Assembly (NCBI GenBank): GCA_933228895.1
Contig: OW121856.1
Location: 100,477,027-100,541,026, forward strand
Reading direction: 5' to 3'
Length of the DNA: 64,000 nt
Origin: Platycnemis pennipes
Lineage: Eukaryota > Arthropoda > Insecta > Odonata > Platycnemididae
Below are positions 31,366 to 39,505 of this stretch, one piece after another. The number at the start of each line of letters is the position of its first letter. The stretch's first letter is position 1. The position numbers were made by a program, and so were the translations under genes. The notes beneath the pieces are model-generated. The model was not told the origin of the DNA. It saw only the letters and a program-made list of their open reading frames with translations, and ran no database searches.

Positions 31366-32294
31366 ATTGGTTTTCCGTGTGCGTGAAACGTAAGAGCAAG
31401 GCGTAAGAGATAGGACATGCTCATCTCCCACGCACACGGTCTCACGTTAAGCGATGGTCGAGTCCGTTCGTAACCACCGAGAGAGAAGGCCTGCGCAAAG
31501 CATGAGGTTTACGGAGTGACGTCATTATGAGTGGTGCTACAATATTCCATAGAGGGTCTATGGAATTGCTAGAGCCGATTGTTGTTCACTGTTGATTGAA
31601 ACTGGTAAACACAAGATTGCATTTGGAACGCTGGTTTTTGCAGGCTTTGTGCGCGCTAGATAAGTTGTTTTTCGCTGTATTGGTGAATATTTAGTGGTGT
31701 TGTGTCATGCCTACCTCCTGTTGTGTTCCACGGTGCCGCGGAAATTACAGGAACGGGCCTAAAGTGACCATTTTAACATTCCAACGGAAGAGGACCTCCT
31801 AGAAAAATGGATACGTGCCATCGAAAGGGAGAAATTTGGGCCCTCCAAGAGCAGCAAGGTATGTGCTTGAGTTATTATCCCCACTAAAGTATTATCATTT
31901 AAGTTATTATTCCTATTTTTTGCATTTGTAACTAGAAATAGGCTTATTTATTCTGAAAATTTGCGGCGTATTGGCAGCAATACTTGAGTTCATAAGTGTT
32001 GATGCCGATTAATCTCTCCTGTTTATTCTCTGCCGCACCGTATCTACCGTAATTTATCGCGGTAAAAAGTATGTCCATTTACGCGGTGGGATATTAAAGT
32101 CATGGAATACTTTCAGGCAAGCAAATTAATGTAGTAAGAAGGGTCTAAAAGGCATATGCTCACTAATATTATGCAATCAATGGCTATTGTCATTTTCAAA
32201 TCTTCCAAATATTTTTTATCCCCGAAGAAGCATTACTATCATAACGCAGGTTAATATTTTGGCTTAACCTTTTGAGTAAACTCAAAGTAATTTG

Positions 32295-32352
32295 TTTACA
32301 TCTACATCTACTCGATACCCAGCAAGCCACCGCGAGGGTGTGCGGCAGGGGA
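32295..32352 (-). repeat. LINE-J 3' terminus, inverted
   Basis: CATCTACATCTACTCGATAC followed by 'gccaccgcgagggtgtgcgg' is the complement of the LINE-J hairpin and tail, directly upstream of the plus-strand copy at 32356. Confidence 0.8.
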
Positions 32353-32355
32353 TGT

Positions 32356-32806
32356 GTTTAGAGACGATGTTAGATATATTTAAAGTACCCCTGCATATTA
32401 TGCTAGGTTTGATCAGATAAACAAGATTAGAGAGATAGAAAGCCGTACCGATAGATTGAAAATGTAATGTTTCCCAAGTAGATAAGAGAACACAATAGGT
32501 AGCATAGCAAAGGTATAGGTAGGTAAAAAATTGTTGGAGTAATCCGTAGTGCATGAAGAATATTTAAACATTACTAACCTGTGCTTGCTGGGGAAATGAA
32601 GATAAATATATTTAGAGAAAATCTTCTGGCAAGTAACCACTTCGTCACTAAGTTCACCTCATGCACGTGAATCTTATGCCTAGCATTTTTCCATTTCATA
32701 GTAGGTATCACTTAGTAGAATGTAAGTAGCGCACATTTGGTGAGCTTCACCCCCTGCCACGCACCCTCGCGGTGGCTCGCAGGGTATTACGTAAATGTAG
32801 ATCAGA
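32356..32806 (+). mobile_element. LINE-J (second subfamily), 5'-truncated
   Basis: Begins in the late coding region ('gcatattatgctaggtttga', 'aaacaagattagagagatag') and continues into the 3' UTR. It ends with 'ccccctgccacgcaccctcg', 'cggtggctcgcagggtatta' and 'cgtaaatgtag'. Lies in the THAP intron. Together with 32295-32352 it has inverted 3'-derived ends. Confidence 0.8.
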
Positions 32807-33049
32807 TCAAATGTAGGCATTCCATTTTGATGAACAGACTGATTAAGAAGTAATTTCCCATGGAAAATAAAATACGCGTAGCTCACCTTCGCTGGCTTAA
32901 ATGTTGAGTGGGATTGAGGGTAGCTCTTTCTAAATATGATTGCTCACAAAAATACTTGTACTCTAATGCAATCAACAGTTTCTTTATAATTATGAAATGG
33001 TGAATTAAAATACATCTTTCTGTTGAAGACTACCCACCCAAAAAAATAA

Positions 33050-33200
33050 GTCGACTCATGATCTCACGTAAGGAAAACATTCGTGAAAAAATTGGTCGAG
33101 CAAATCGTAAATTGGGATTTGTGAAAAGGGTACTAGGTTAGTGTGAATCGACGACGTTGCGATGTCACACACCTTTTATATGGCTTGCGGATTATTATCT
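33050..33200 (+). repeat. LINE-J fragment with internal deletion
   Basis: 'gactcatgatctcacgtaag' and 'ggtcgagcaaatcgtaaatt' match the LTHDLSWGKHI and ANRKLGF coding region. The sequence then jumps, after 'aagggtactaggttag', to a decayed 3' end ('tcacacaccttttatatggc'). Confidence 0.65.
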
Positions 33201-33566
33201 CCATTTTGATGTTGGTAATTTTTAGCAGAAATCTTTGCGAACTATGTGGACTGTGTAAATTTCATGACCAAGAGTTGGAATGAAACCCTCTCTAGACTTT
33301 GAAGACTAGCCAAGCTATTTCACCCAGCTCTGATATTAGTTTGAATTTAATTCACTGAATTGAAAGAGAATAATTCATATTCAGGTATCATAAATAGGGA
33401 GAATAATAGATAATTTGTATTGGTATTCTGTATTAATATAACTGAAACTTTCCTCTTAAAGGTCTGTGAAGATCATTTTGACCCACAAGGTTTTCTCCAC
33501 TGAAATGACCAAGGCTGAGACCAGGAACTGTCCCATCCCTGTCCCCGAACTGTCATACATTAAGAC

Positions 33567-33596
33567 ATAATGTAGGACATCCCTGTCCTACATTAT
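33567..33596. repeat. perfect 13-bp-armed stem-loop
   Basis: ATAATGTAGGACA, loop TCCC, TGTCCTACATTAT. It lies just after the THAP exon 2 remnant and contains a 'catccctgtcc' word that is repeated upstream. Confidence 0.8.
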
Positions 33597-34664
33597 CCCT
33601 GGAAAATACTAGACGGACAACTTGGATCAATAGATATCAATGCTATTATGGGCATCTACTAATATTTTTTAAATAATTATTTCAAAAAGAGTGATTTGGT
33701 AACTGAGGAAAAGACAATGACGGCAAGATGTTTGAATATTTTCAAAAAATGCTGTGTATATTCTTGTCACATATTTGTTGAAATAAAATTATTTGCATTA
33801 AAATGTTTAGAGTATCTCTTTTCTATGAACCTAGACCTAAAATAGCTTAAGTAGGCACATTATATCTGCTTGGCTGTTGGCTGAGATGTGCTTAAAACAG
33901 AGTAGGTGAGTGTGAAATTGAATATTTTGTTCCTCTTTGCTAAAAGTATTTATGCTTTGGATTATGTAAGTTGCGTTTGTCAACTAAACTCAGCTAAGCA
34001 TTGCGTAGATCAATTTGTTTTCATGCCATTCATATTTCCGGATCTATCTGCTTAACTCAAAGTTTGGATTTCATGTCTCTTTAGCTCTTTGTGAACTCTT
34101 TAAAATATTATCTTCAAAAGCCTCCAATTGCTGATTTTATTGTGAAGCCTAATTATTCCAAGTCATTAGACTGTTCAGCAAGTAACGATTGATTTTCGCA
34201 TTTCCCATAACTTCCGTGTTATAACGTTGGTAGTTTCGTTTATCCTAGAATCAATTCTCCGTTGACTTTAATTTTAAGAGGCAATAAGCTTACGAATTTC
34301 AAAGATAGACCTTTATCAATACCAGTACTAATGGCTTAAATTTACCGATCGGTCATACGTAAGGCTGTGTATAAGTAAAGTATACGTGCTGACAGAGCCG
34401 GGTCGAATTTACCTTCGGTGGTTACGGCTGAACGTACAACCATAGCACCACTCAGGATGACGTCACGACTCATCGCGCCGGCCTTTACCTCTCGGTGGTT
34501 ACGGTCCGTTTCCGTTCTCCTCCCCCACTTAACGTTTTACGGTAAACGACTCACGTCACCCGATTACGTTGGTTGTGTCCCTGCCTTAAAAGATGAAAAT
34601 AAAATTATAAGTAACTAATGAAAAATTTGTGAGAAGAGAAGGAGAAAAAGTAAAAAAAAAAATA

Positions 34665-34723
34665 AGTAATTCAGCTATTGAAAAGGAGACGGGATGATCT
34701 GATCAGAAACATCTTGAGGGATG
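34665..34723 (+). repeat. LINE-R fragment left of PLE-1
   Basis: 'ctattgaaaaggagacggga' and 'tgatctgatcagaaacatct' match the LLKTLKRRRDDLIGHIL coding segment. The copy resumes at 37733. Its last 14 bases, CATCTTGAGGGATG (34710-34723), are repeated at 37733-37746 as the PLE-1 target duplication. Confidence 0.8.
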
Positions 34724-34794
34724 TTTCTGGCGAAGATTTTCGCGGCGTTCCGATGATTGTAAAAAGCTTTCGGGATTCTTCCGCGTTGTCATTG

Positions 34795-34852
34795 TGTAAA
34801 ATGGCGACGTTTCCCCCACTGTACTGCGGGCGTCCTCAGGCCAGGCTGAAGT
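34795..34852 (-). ncRNA. hammerhead-ribozyme-like motif, inverted 5' copy
   Basis: This is the reverse complement of the motif at 35121-35178, carried in the inverted 5' segment of PLE-1. All core words are retained. Confidence 0.55.
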
Positions 34853-35084
34853 GAAAATGCTCCGAAGTTGACGCTTATTTATACTTGTCTTCTGAGGTGG
34901 CCGCTGCTCGCTGATTGGCTGTTGGTGTTCGTGTGAATACTCGTTTCCACGTGTTGGAGAGTGGGTAGCTATCCTCTCTATTCATATTGTTGGGCCTCTT
35001 GGAAATTTCAACTGCTTCCCTTATAATTCTAGGGAAATATCGCTTTTCCCTCGAGAGGATTTTTGGTTCCATTAAATTCCCTGT

Positions 35085-35221
35085 ACAAGTATAAATAAGC
35101 GTCAACTTCGGAGCATTTTCACTTCAGCCTGGCCTGAGGACGCCCGCAGTACAGTGGGGGAAACGTCGCCATTTTACACAATGACAACGCGGAAGAATCC
35201 CGAAAGCTTTTTACAATCATC
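35085..35221 (+). repeat. PLE-1 5' pseudo-LTR
   Basis: 137-bp direct repeat with 37600-37736. It contains a TATAAATAA word at 35091-35099, a hammerhead-like motif, and the start codon plus about 13 codons of the reading frame, which are thus duplicated after the stop codon at the 3' end. Confidence 0.9.
35121..35178 (+). ncRNA. hammerhead-ribozyme-like motif (type I, minimal) in 5' pseudo-LTR
   Basis: Core words occur in order: CTGAGGA (CUGANGA, 35134-35140), a stem II hairpin with C plus CCCGC pairing G plus GUGGG around the loop AGTACA and one bulged G (35141-35159), GAAA (35160-35163), and CGTC ending at 35167, the predicted cleavage site. Stem I pairs TGGC (35130-35133) with GCCA (35168-35171), and CATT/AATG words lie further out. 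Stem III is only ACGT, which is self-complementary and would be most stable in a dimer. Hammerhead motifs of this kind are known from the pseudo-LTRs of Penelope-like elements. Confidence 0.72.
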
Positions 35222-37613
35222 GGAACGCCGCGAAAATCTTCGCCAGAAATTGAACCGCCTCTACGGGGAGGATACTCACAAGTGGACCAAGGACTTGGAG
35301 ACGCTTCGAAAGAAAAGGGGCAGATTATTATCTTCTCTTGCCTTTTTGGAGAGATGCAGGGACACAAACACAATTCCGAATTGTGTCCGAATACGACACA
35401 ACATTCAGACTAAAGCTGCAAAACGAATCTTTCACCGGACCAGCCAAGCGTTACTGAGGGAACGGATTAAACACACCCGTTTTGAACTCCATCGCTGCTC
35501 GAAGGATTTATATCAACTTCATTTACTCTTAAGTAAAACCCTGAATCACGACGACTGGGAGAAGGTGGATATAATAACTTTCGATTCCGCCAATGCTGTG
35601 TATGTAGCCACCAGAGAGAAACAGGTGAAGAAATATAACCACCTAAAAGAGACTCAGCATAGGGGCGCTGCGCAGGCGGAGACCAGCACCATTGTGAACC
35701 TTACTCGTCTCCAACTAAGCGACGCGGAAATTTCAATTCTCTCCAAAGGTTTGAACTTTGCCGTTGCCCCAAAGAGAATCCCCAGGGAGGAAATAGTTAC
35801 CGGCGTGGAGACGGCCATCCGTAAGCTTCCAAAAAATGCTGCGGACGAGATACGAGAAGACGTCACTCGCATTTTGCGAGGCGCGAAACCACCCAAATCA
35901 AACATCACGGGGGCAGAGAGACGAGCCATTAGCGAACTCCGTGAAAGGAAGGACATAATTATTCTCCCCGCGGACAAAGGAAGGGCTACTGTCATATTAG
36001 AAAAAACCGACTACGACACCAAAATCCGCACAATGCTGACGGAATCGGCCTACAGAAAGCTGCCTTCCAACCCCACAGCTAAAATTGAACGACAGGTGAG
36101 AGAGATGATCAAGAATTCATCTATTCCGCCCGAAGAAAAGAGAGACCTCGTGCCTTCGGCACCGAAACCACCAAGGCTCTACGGACTTCCCAAGGTGCAC
36201 AAGGAAGACATACCGCTCCGACCAATCGTTAGCACCATAGACGCACCTACCAACCCACTGGCAAGACACCTGGCACAAATCCTATCTCCCTTTTCTGGTA
36301 GAACTTCATCATACGTCAAAAACTCCAAGCATTTTGTGCAATTAATCAAGGAGATAGATATAGAGAAAGAGGATATCCTTGTGAGTTTTGACGTGGTATC
36401 TCTTTTTACCAATATTCCCATCACAGAAGCGGTGAACATCGCTAGAAGATTGACCAATGAAGGCCTCCCCAAATACAGTCCGGACCTCATAGAATTCTGT
36501 CTGAAAAAATCTTATTTCCAGTGGAACAGTGATTTCTACGAACAAACTGAAGGTACTGCCATGGGATCCCCACTCTCTCCTGTAGTTGCCAATCTTTTTA
36601 TGGAAGAGTTAGAGAAAAAGGCCATCGAGACTTTCGACTGGAAGCCCAAAATATGGCTTCGCTACGTGGATGATACTTTCGTTGTGTGGCCACACGGGGA
36701 ACAACACCTGACTGAATTTCTCCGGCACCTCAACTTTCAACACGACAACATAAAATTTACCATGGAAAAGGAAAGCAACAACCAGATATCCTTCTTGGAC
36801 GTTAAAGTTACCAAGAAAGAAGATGGATCCCTGGGCCACTCGGTACATCGGAAGGCAACCCACACAGATCTCTATCTCCACGCCTCCTCTCATCACCACC
36901 CGCAGCAAAAGAGTTCTGTGATAACCAGCCTCTTTCACCGGGCTCGAACTATTTCCGACCAACAATCGCTTCCTGAAGAGGAGAAACATCTTCTGGCTGC
37001 CCTAGGAAAGAATGGATATGATAAAGCCACAATCGAAAAAACGGTTCTTCGCTTGGACCAACGGAGCGACAAATCCAAGATTGTAGATCCTGTCGCACGT
37101 GCTCTCATCCCCTACATTGGAGGAACCACGGAGAAAATATCGCGAGTTCTCGCGAAGCATAATATACTGACTAGATTCGGATGCGACAATAAATTATCCA
37201 GTCTCCTCATCAGAGCGAAGGATCGCCTCCCGCCCGAAATTCACGAAGGCGTTTACGAGGTCATCTGCAGCTGTGGAAAATCCTACGTAGGGCAAACAAA
37301 GAGAGCTGTACAATGCCGAATGAAAGAACACTCACGGGCCCTCAGAAACGGACAAGGGGAGAAATCGGCTATTGCGGAGCACGTTTCGATGGAACCAAAC
37401 CATTCCGTGAATTTAATGGAACCAAAAATCCTCTCGAGGGAAAAGCGATATTTCCCTAGAATTATAAGGGAAGCAGTTGAAATTTCCAAGAGGCCCAACA
37501 ATATGAATAGAGAGGATAGCTACCCACTCTCCAACACGTGGAAACGAGTATTCACACGAACACCAACAGCCAATCAGCGAGCAGCGGCCACCTCAGAAGA
37601 CAAGTATAAATAA
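35181..37613 (+). CDS. Penelope-like reverse transcriptase with GIY-YIG endonuclease
   Basis: About 810 codons from ATG 35181 (ACAATGACAACG) to TAA; the frame also stays open upstream from a GTG at 35154, but the ATG is the natural start. Residues 1-200 are basic and helix-rich, typical of the N-terminal extension. The reverse transcriptase spans about 290-570: RLYGLPKVHK (about 332), SFDVVSLFTNIPI (about 402), GSPLSPVVANLFME (about 461), the catalytic YVDD at 495-498 and NNQISFLDVKV. The GIY-YIG domain begins GVYEVICSCGKSYVGQTKR (about 690), then CRMKEH and SAIAEH, a RYFPRIIREAVEI segment with the catalytic Glu (about 752-764) and NREDSYPLSNTW. All catalytic residues I can check are present, with no stop or frameshift. 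The protein would nick the target and prime reverse transcription there. It is the only intact autonomous transposable-element protein in the window. Confidence 0.95.
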   Translation: MTTRKNPESFLQSSERRENLRQKLNRLYGEDTHKWTKDLETLRKKRGRLLSSLAFLERCRDTNTIPNCVRIRHNIQTKAAKRIFHRTSQALLRERIKHTRFELHRCSKDLYQLHLLLSKTLNHDDWEKVDIITFDSANAVYVATREKQVKKYNHLKETQHRGAAQAETSTIVNLTRLQLSDAEISILSKGLNFAVAPKRIPREEIVTGVETAIRKLPKNAADEIREDVTRILRGAKPPKSNITGAERRAISELRERKDIIILPADKGRATVILEKTDYDTKIRTMLTESAYRKLPSNPTAKIERQVREMIKNSSIPPEEKRDLVPSAPKPPRLYGLPKVHKEDIPLRPIVSTIDAPTNPLARHLAQILSPFSGRTSSYVKNSKHFVQLIKEIDIEKEDILVSFDVVSLFTNIPITEAVNIARRLTNEGLPKYSPDLIEFCLKKSYFQWNSDFYEQTEGTAMGSPLSPVVANLFMEELEKKAIETFDWKPKIWLRYVDDTFVVWPHGEQHLTEFLRHLNFQHDNIKFTMEKESNNQISFLDVKVTKKEDGSLGHSVHRKATHTDLYLHASSHHHPQQKSSVITSLFHRARTISDQQSLPEEEKHLLAALGKNGYDKATIEKTVLRLDQRSDKSKIVDPVARALIPYIGGTTEKISRVLAKHNILTRFGCDNKLSSLLIRAKDRLPPEIHEGVYEVICSCGKSYVGQTKRAVQCRMKEHSRALRNGQGEKSAIAEHVSMEPNHSVNLMEPKILSREKRYFPRIIREAVEISKRPNNMNREDSYPLSNTWKRVFTRTPTANQRAAATSEDKYK

Positions 37614-37736
37614 GCGTCAACTTCGGAGCATTTTCACTTCAGCCTGGCCTGAGGACGCCCGCAGTACAGTGGGGGAAACGTCGCCATTTTACACAATGAC
37701 AACGCGGAAGAATCCCGAAAGCTTTTTACAATCATC
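37600..37736 (+). repeat. PLE-1 3' pseudo-LTR
   Basis: Direct repeat of 35085-35221, offset 2,515 bp, overlapping the last codons of the reading frame and ending at the target duplication. Confidence 0.9.
37636..37693 (+). ncRNA. hammerhead-ribozyme-like motif in 3' pseudo-LTR
   Basis: Same sequence as 35121-35178: CTGAGGA at 37649-37655, GAAA at 37675-37678, predicted cleavage after 37682. A transcript through both pseudo-LTRs would carry two ribozymes and could be cut to unit length. Confidence 0.7.
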
Positions 37737-37960
37737 TTGAGGGATGACTCTCTTGTGGATGCAGTAGTTGAGGAGGAAAAAGTGAGCGGGAAGAATGACA
37801 AAGGAAGACCTCTGGTGAAATATAATGAACTTAATATAATGAATAATAATGAACAAAAGGTGAAGAATCAAGAGAATGTTAGTTAGAAGAGGTAAGCCGA
37901 TAGAAGAATCGAGTGGAGAGCTGGAGAGTGGATCAGTTGTGGATTGATGGCTCGCAATGG
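37733..37960 (+). repeat. LINE-R fragment right of PLE-1
   Basis: Continues the copy interrupted at 34723: 'catcttgagggatgactctc', 'gtgagcgggaagaatgacaa' (GKNDKGRP) and 'agaatcgagtggagagctgg', ending in a decayed GATTGATGG tail. Indels break the frame. Confidence 0.75.
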
Positions 37961-38039
37961 TGAATGAGCCAATTATAATTTAGGAGGTGGCAGATACTAA
38001 GGAATTTCATCTTCTTAAACCAATGCAGTAAGCCAACAA

Positions 38040-38480
38040 CTTTTTGTTCATATCAGAAGCATTTCAACTACAGAAAGAAGCGGAATGACGATAAACACTG
38101 CAAAACAAATAGTAATGAGATCTTCTATCTAAAAAAAAAAGCCAGATTAAATTTAAATTAGGAGGTCACATGCTAGAACAGGATCAATTTATCTACTTGA
38201 GTATTATGTTGGAGTAAAATAGATACTAAAAATATAATGATCAGAGGATAATTTTGTGACAAAGGTGTTAACTCCTTAGAGAGAACTAATGACGGGGACG
38301 TAGAGTATGAAATTTTCTTTTAGAAAAGACTGGTGAAGAGTCTGAGGTGGAGTCTCATTTGGATACGACATCGAAATTTGAGAACTAAGGAAAGATGATT
38401 ACAATAGTCAGTCGACTTTTTAGACCTGAGTGAGAAGGATGAAAAAGGTGAAGGAGATGGAGATTTTAGGTGGTAAGAAA
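38040..38480 (+). repeat. LINE-S fragment, badly decayed
   Basis: One frame gives scattered matches to RTE-like text between stops: MTINTAKQIVMRSS, a KARLNLN run and VKSLRWSLIWIRH. Orientation and family are tentative. Confidence 0.35.
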
Positions 38481-38654
38481 GACAAACGATAAGGGAAGTC
38501 AACCGAAGAAACTAGGAGACAGAGTGAATGAATGGAAGTAGCAGTTAGGGGCAAAAAGTTTTAAAGCACGTGACAGAGGGCTAAAAGTTGTAAGCGAATG
38601 TGTAGACCGGCAATCTGGATTAAATGAAGAAAATTAGTATGAAGATATAAGGAA

Positions 38655-39505
38655 GATCAACGAAATCAAAGAGAAGTCTTCTGGATTGCACATCAAAAGA
38701 AAAATTAGCATGCTGCAATTCGCTGATGACATACCTCTCGTAGCAGAGACAGAGTTGTATCTGAGTAACACTCTGATAACCATGGAAAGGACAATGGCCA
38801 GATATCATCCGAAGGTAAATAAGAATAAAACTAAGATTTTGGTGGGCAGCAAAAGAGAAGAGGCGAAAACCAACGTTAAACTAGGGAAGCAAAAACTGGA
38901 AGAGGTGAAAGAGTTCTGCTACCTATAGGAAGCCGAGTAACCAACGATGGACGAAGCAAGAAAGAAACAGTCAGTAGAATAGCTCAGACAAAGAGGGGAT
39001 TCTATCAAAAGAAGAACTTACTTACATCTGGAAACACAAACGTAGAAGTAAGGAAACAATTCATCAGGACGTACATCTGGAGCATATTTCTCTACGGCAG
39101 TGAGGCATGGACGATGACAGCAGCGGAGAAGAAAAGGGTGGAAGCATTCGAAATGTGGTGCTACAGAAGAATGATGAAGATTAAATGGCTCGACCGAGTG
39201 GCAAACGAAGAAGTCTTAAGAAGAGTGGGAGAAAAGAGAAGACTACTGAAAACTCTAACAAGAAGAAGACGGGATAACCTAATCGGCCATATCTTAAGAC
39301 ATGATGGCCTGATAAAGACAATCATTGAAGGACAAGTGGATGGGAAGAATGGCAAAGGAAGGTCTCGAGTGAGATGGAACAAGTGATGAAGGACGTGAAA
39401 GAGAAGAAATACGTAAATGTGAAGAGATTTACGATAGAAGAACTCAGTGGAGAGCTGCGTCAAACCAATCTGAGGATTGATGACTTATGATGATGATGAT
39501 GAAGG
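38655..39505 (+). mobile_element. LINE-R, 5'-truncated copy with frame breaks
   Basis: First open part (38686-38928): ISMLQFADDIPLVAETE, with the catalytic FADD intact, then TKILVGSKREEAKTNVKLGK and EEVKEFCYL before a stop at 38926. Second part (39114-39386): MTAAEKKRVEAFEMWCYRRM, KIKWLDRVANEEVLRRVGEK and GHILRHDGLIKTIIEG. The 3' end is 'ggagagctgcgtcaaaccaa' and a GATGATGATGATGAAG tail. One or two base losses have broken an otherwise good copy. Confidence 0.82.

Larger units (their letters stand above)
31707..33560 (+). pseudogene. THAP-domain protein, two exons, frameshifted
   Basis: Exon 1 (31707-31858) starts MPTSCCVPRCRGNYRNGP, with the C2 pair of a C2CH zinc finger. After a one-base frameshift near 31765 it continues FNIPTEEDLLEKWIRAIERE, ending at AAG before GTATGT. 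Exon 2 starts at 33462 after a CTTAAAG acceptor and reads VCEDHF, supplying the third Cys and the His. It then meets a stop at 33501; the usual later THAP motif survives in another frame as RLRPGTVPSL (33515-33545). An AATAAA lies at 33782. The THAP fold (about 80 residues) binds DNA in the nucleus. Two or more frame breaks make this copy a pseudogene. The intron is about 1.6 kb, phase 0, and contains a LINE-J insertion. Confidence 0.75.
31354..34582 (+). mobile_element. THAP-domain transposon relic with long inverted ends
   Basis: The left end (31354-31560) and the complement of the right end (34405-34582) share GGGACA at the tip and then, in order, 'acgttaag', CGTAACCACCGAGAG, 'aaggcc', GTGACGTCAT and TGAGTGGTGCTA. 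These are long imperfect inverted repeats enclosing about 2.8 kb. Inside is a decayed two-exon THAP gene (31707-33540) whose intron took a LINE-J insertion (32295-32806). A THAP finger between long inverted repeats is the arrangement of P-superfamily transposons, but no catalytic transposase domain is visible. No convincing 8-bp target duplication was found, so ends and class are tentative. Confidence 0.6.
34724..37732 (+). mobile_element. PLE-1, complete Penelope-like retroelement
   Basis: 3,009 bp between 14-bp target duplications (34710-34723 and 37733-37746). The layout from the left is as follows. An inverted segment at 34724-35079 is complementary first to 35249-35085 and then to 37599-37409, that is to a head-to-tail junction of the element. 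Next come the 5' pseudo-LTR (35085-35221), the open reading frame (35181-37613) and the 3' pseudo-LTR (37600-37736, its last bases overlapping the target duplication). Such inverted 5' pieces and tandem-derived ends are characteristic of Penelope-like elements. The pseudo-LTRs and the inverted copy look essentially identical, and the frame is intact, which points to a recent insertion. Confidence 0.93.

Noticed and set aside
34875..35105. Minus-strand 76-codon frame identical to the PLE-1 C-terminus
   Set aside because: It is the inverted 5' segment of PLE-1, not a separate gene.
35154..35180. Upstream GTG start extending the PLE-1 frame by nine codons
   Set aside because: GTG starts are not expected for a eukaryotic element; these codons overlap the ribozyme core and the ATG at 35181 fits better.
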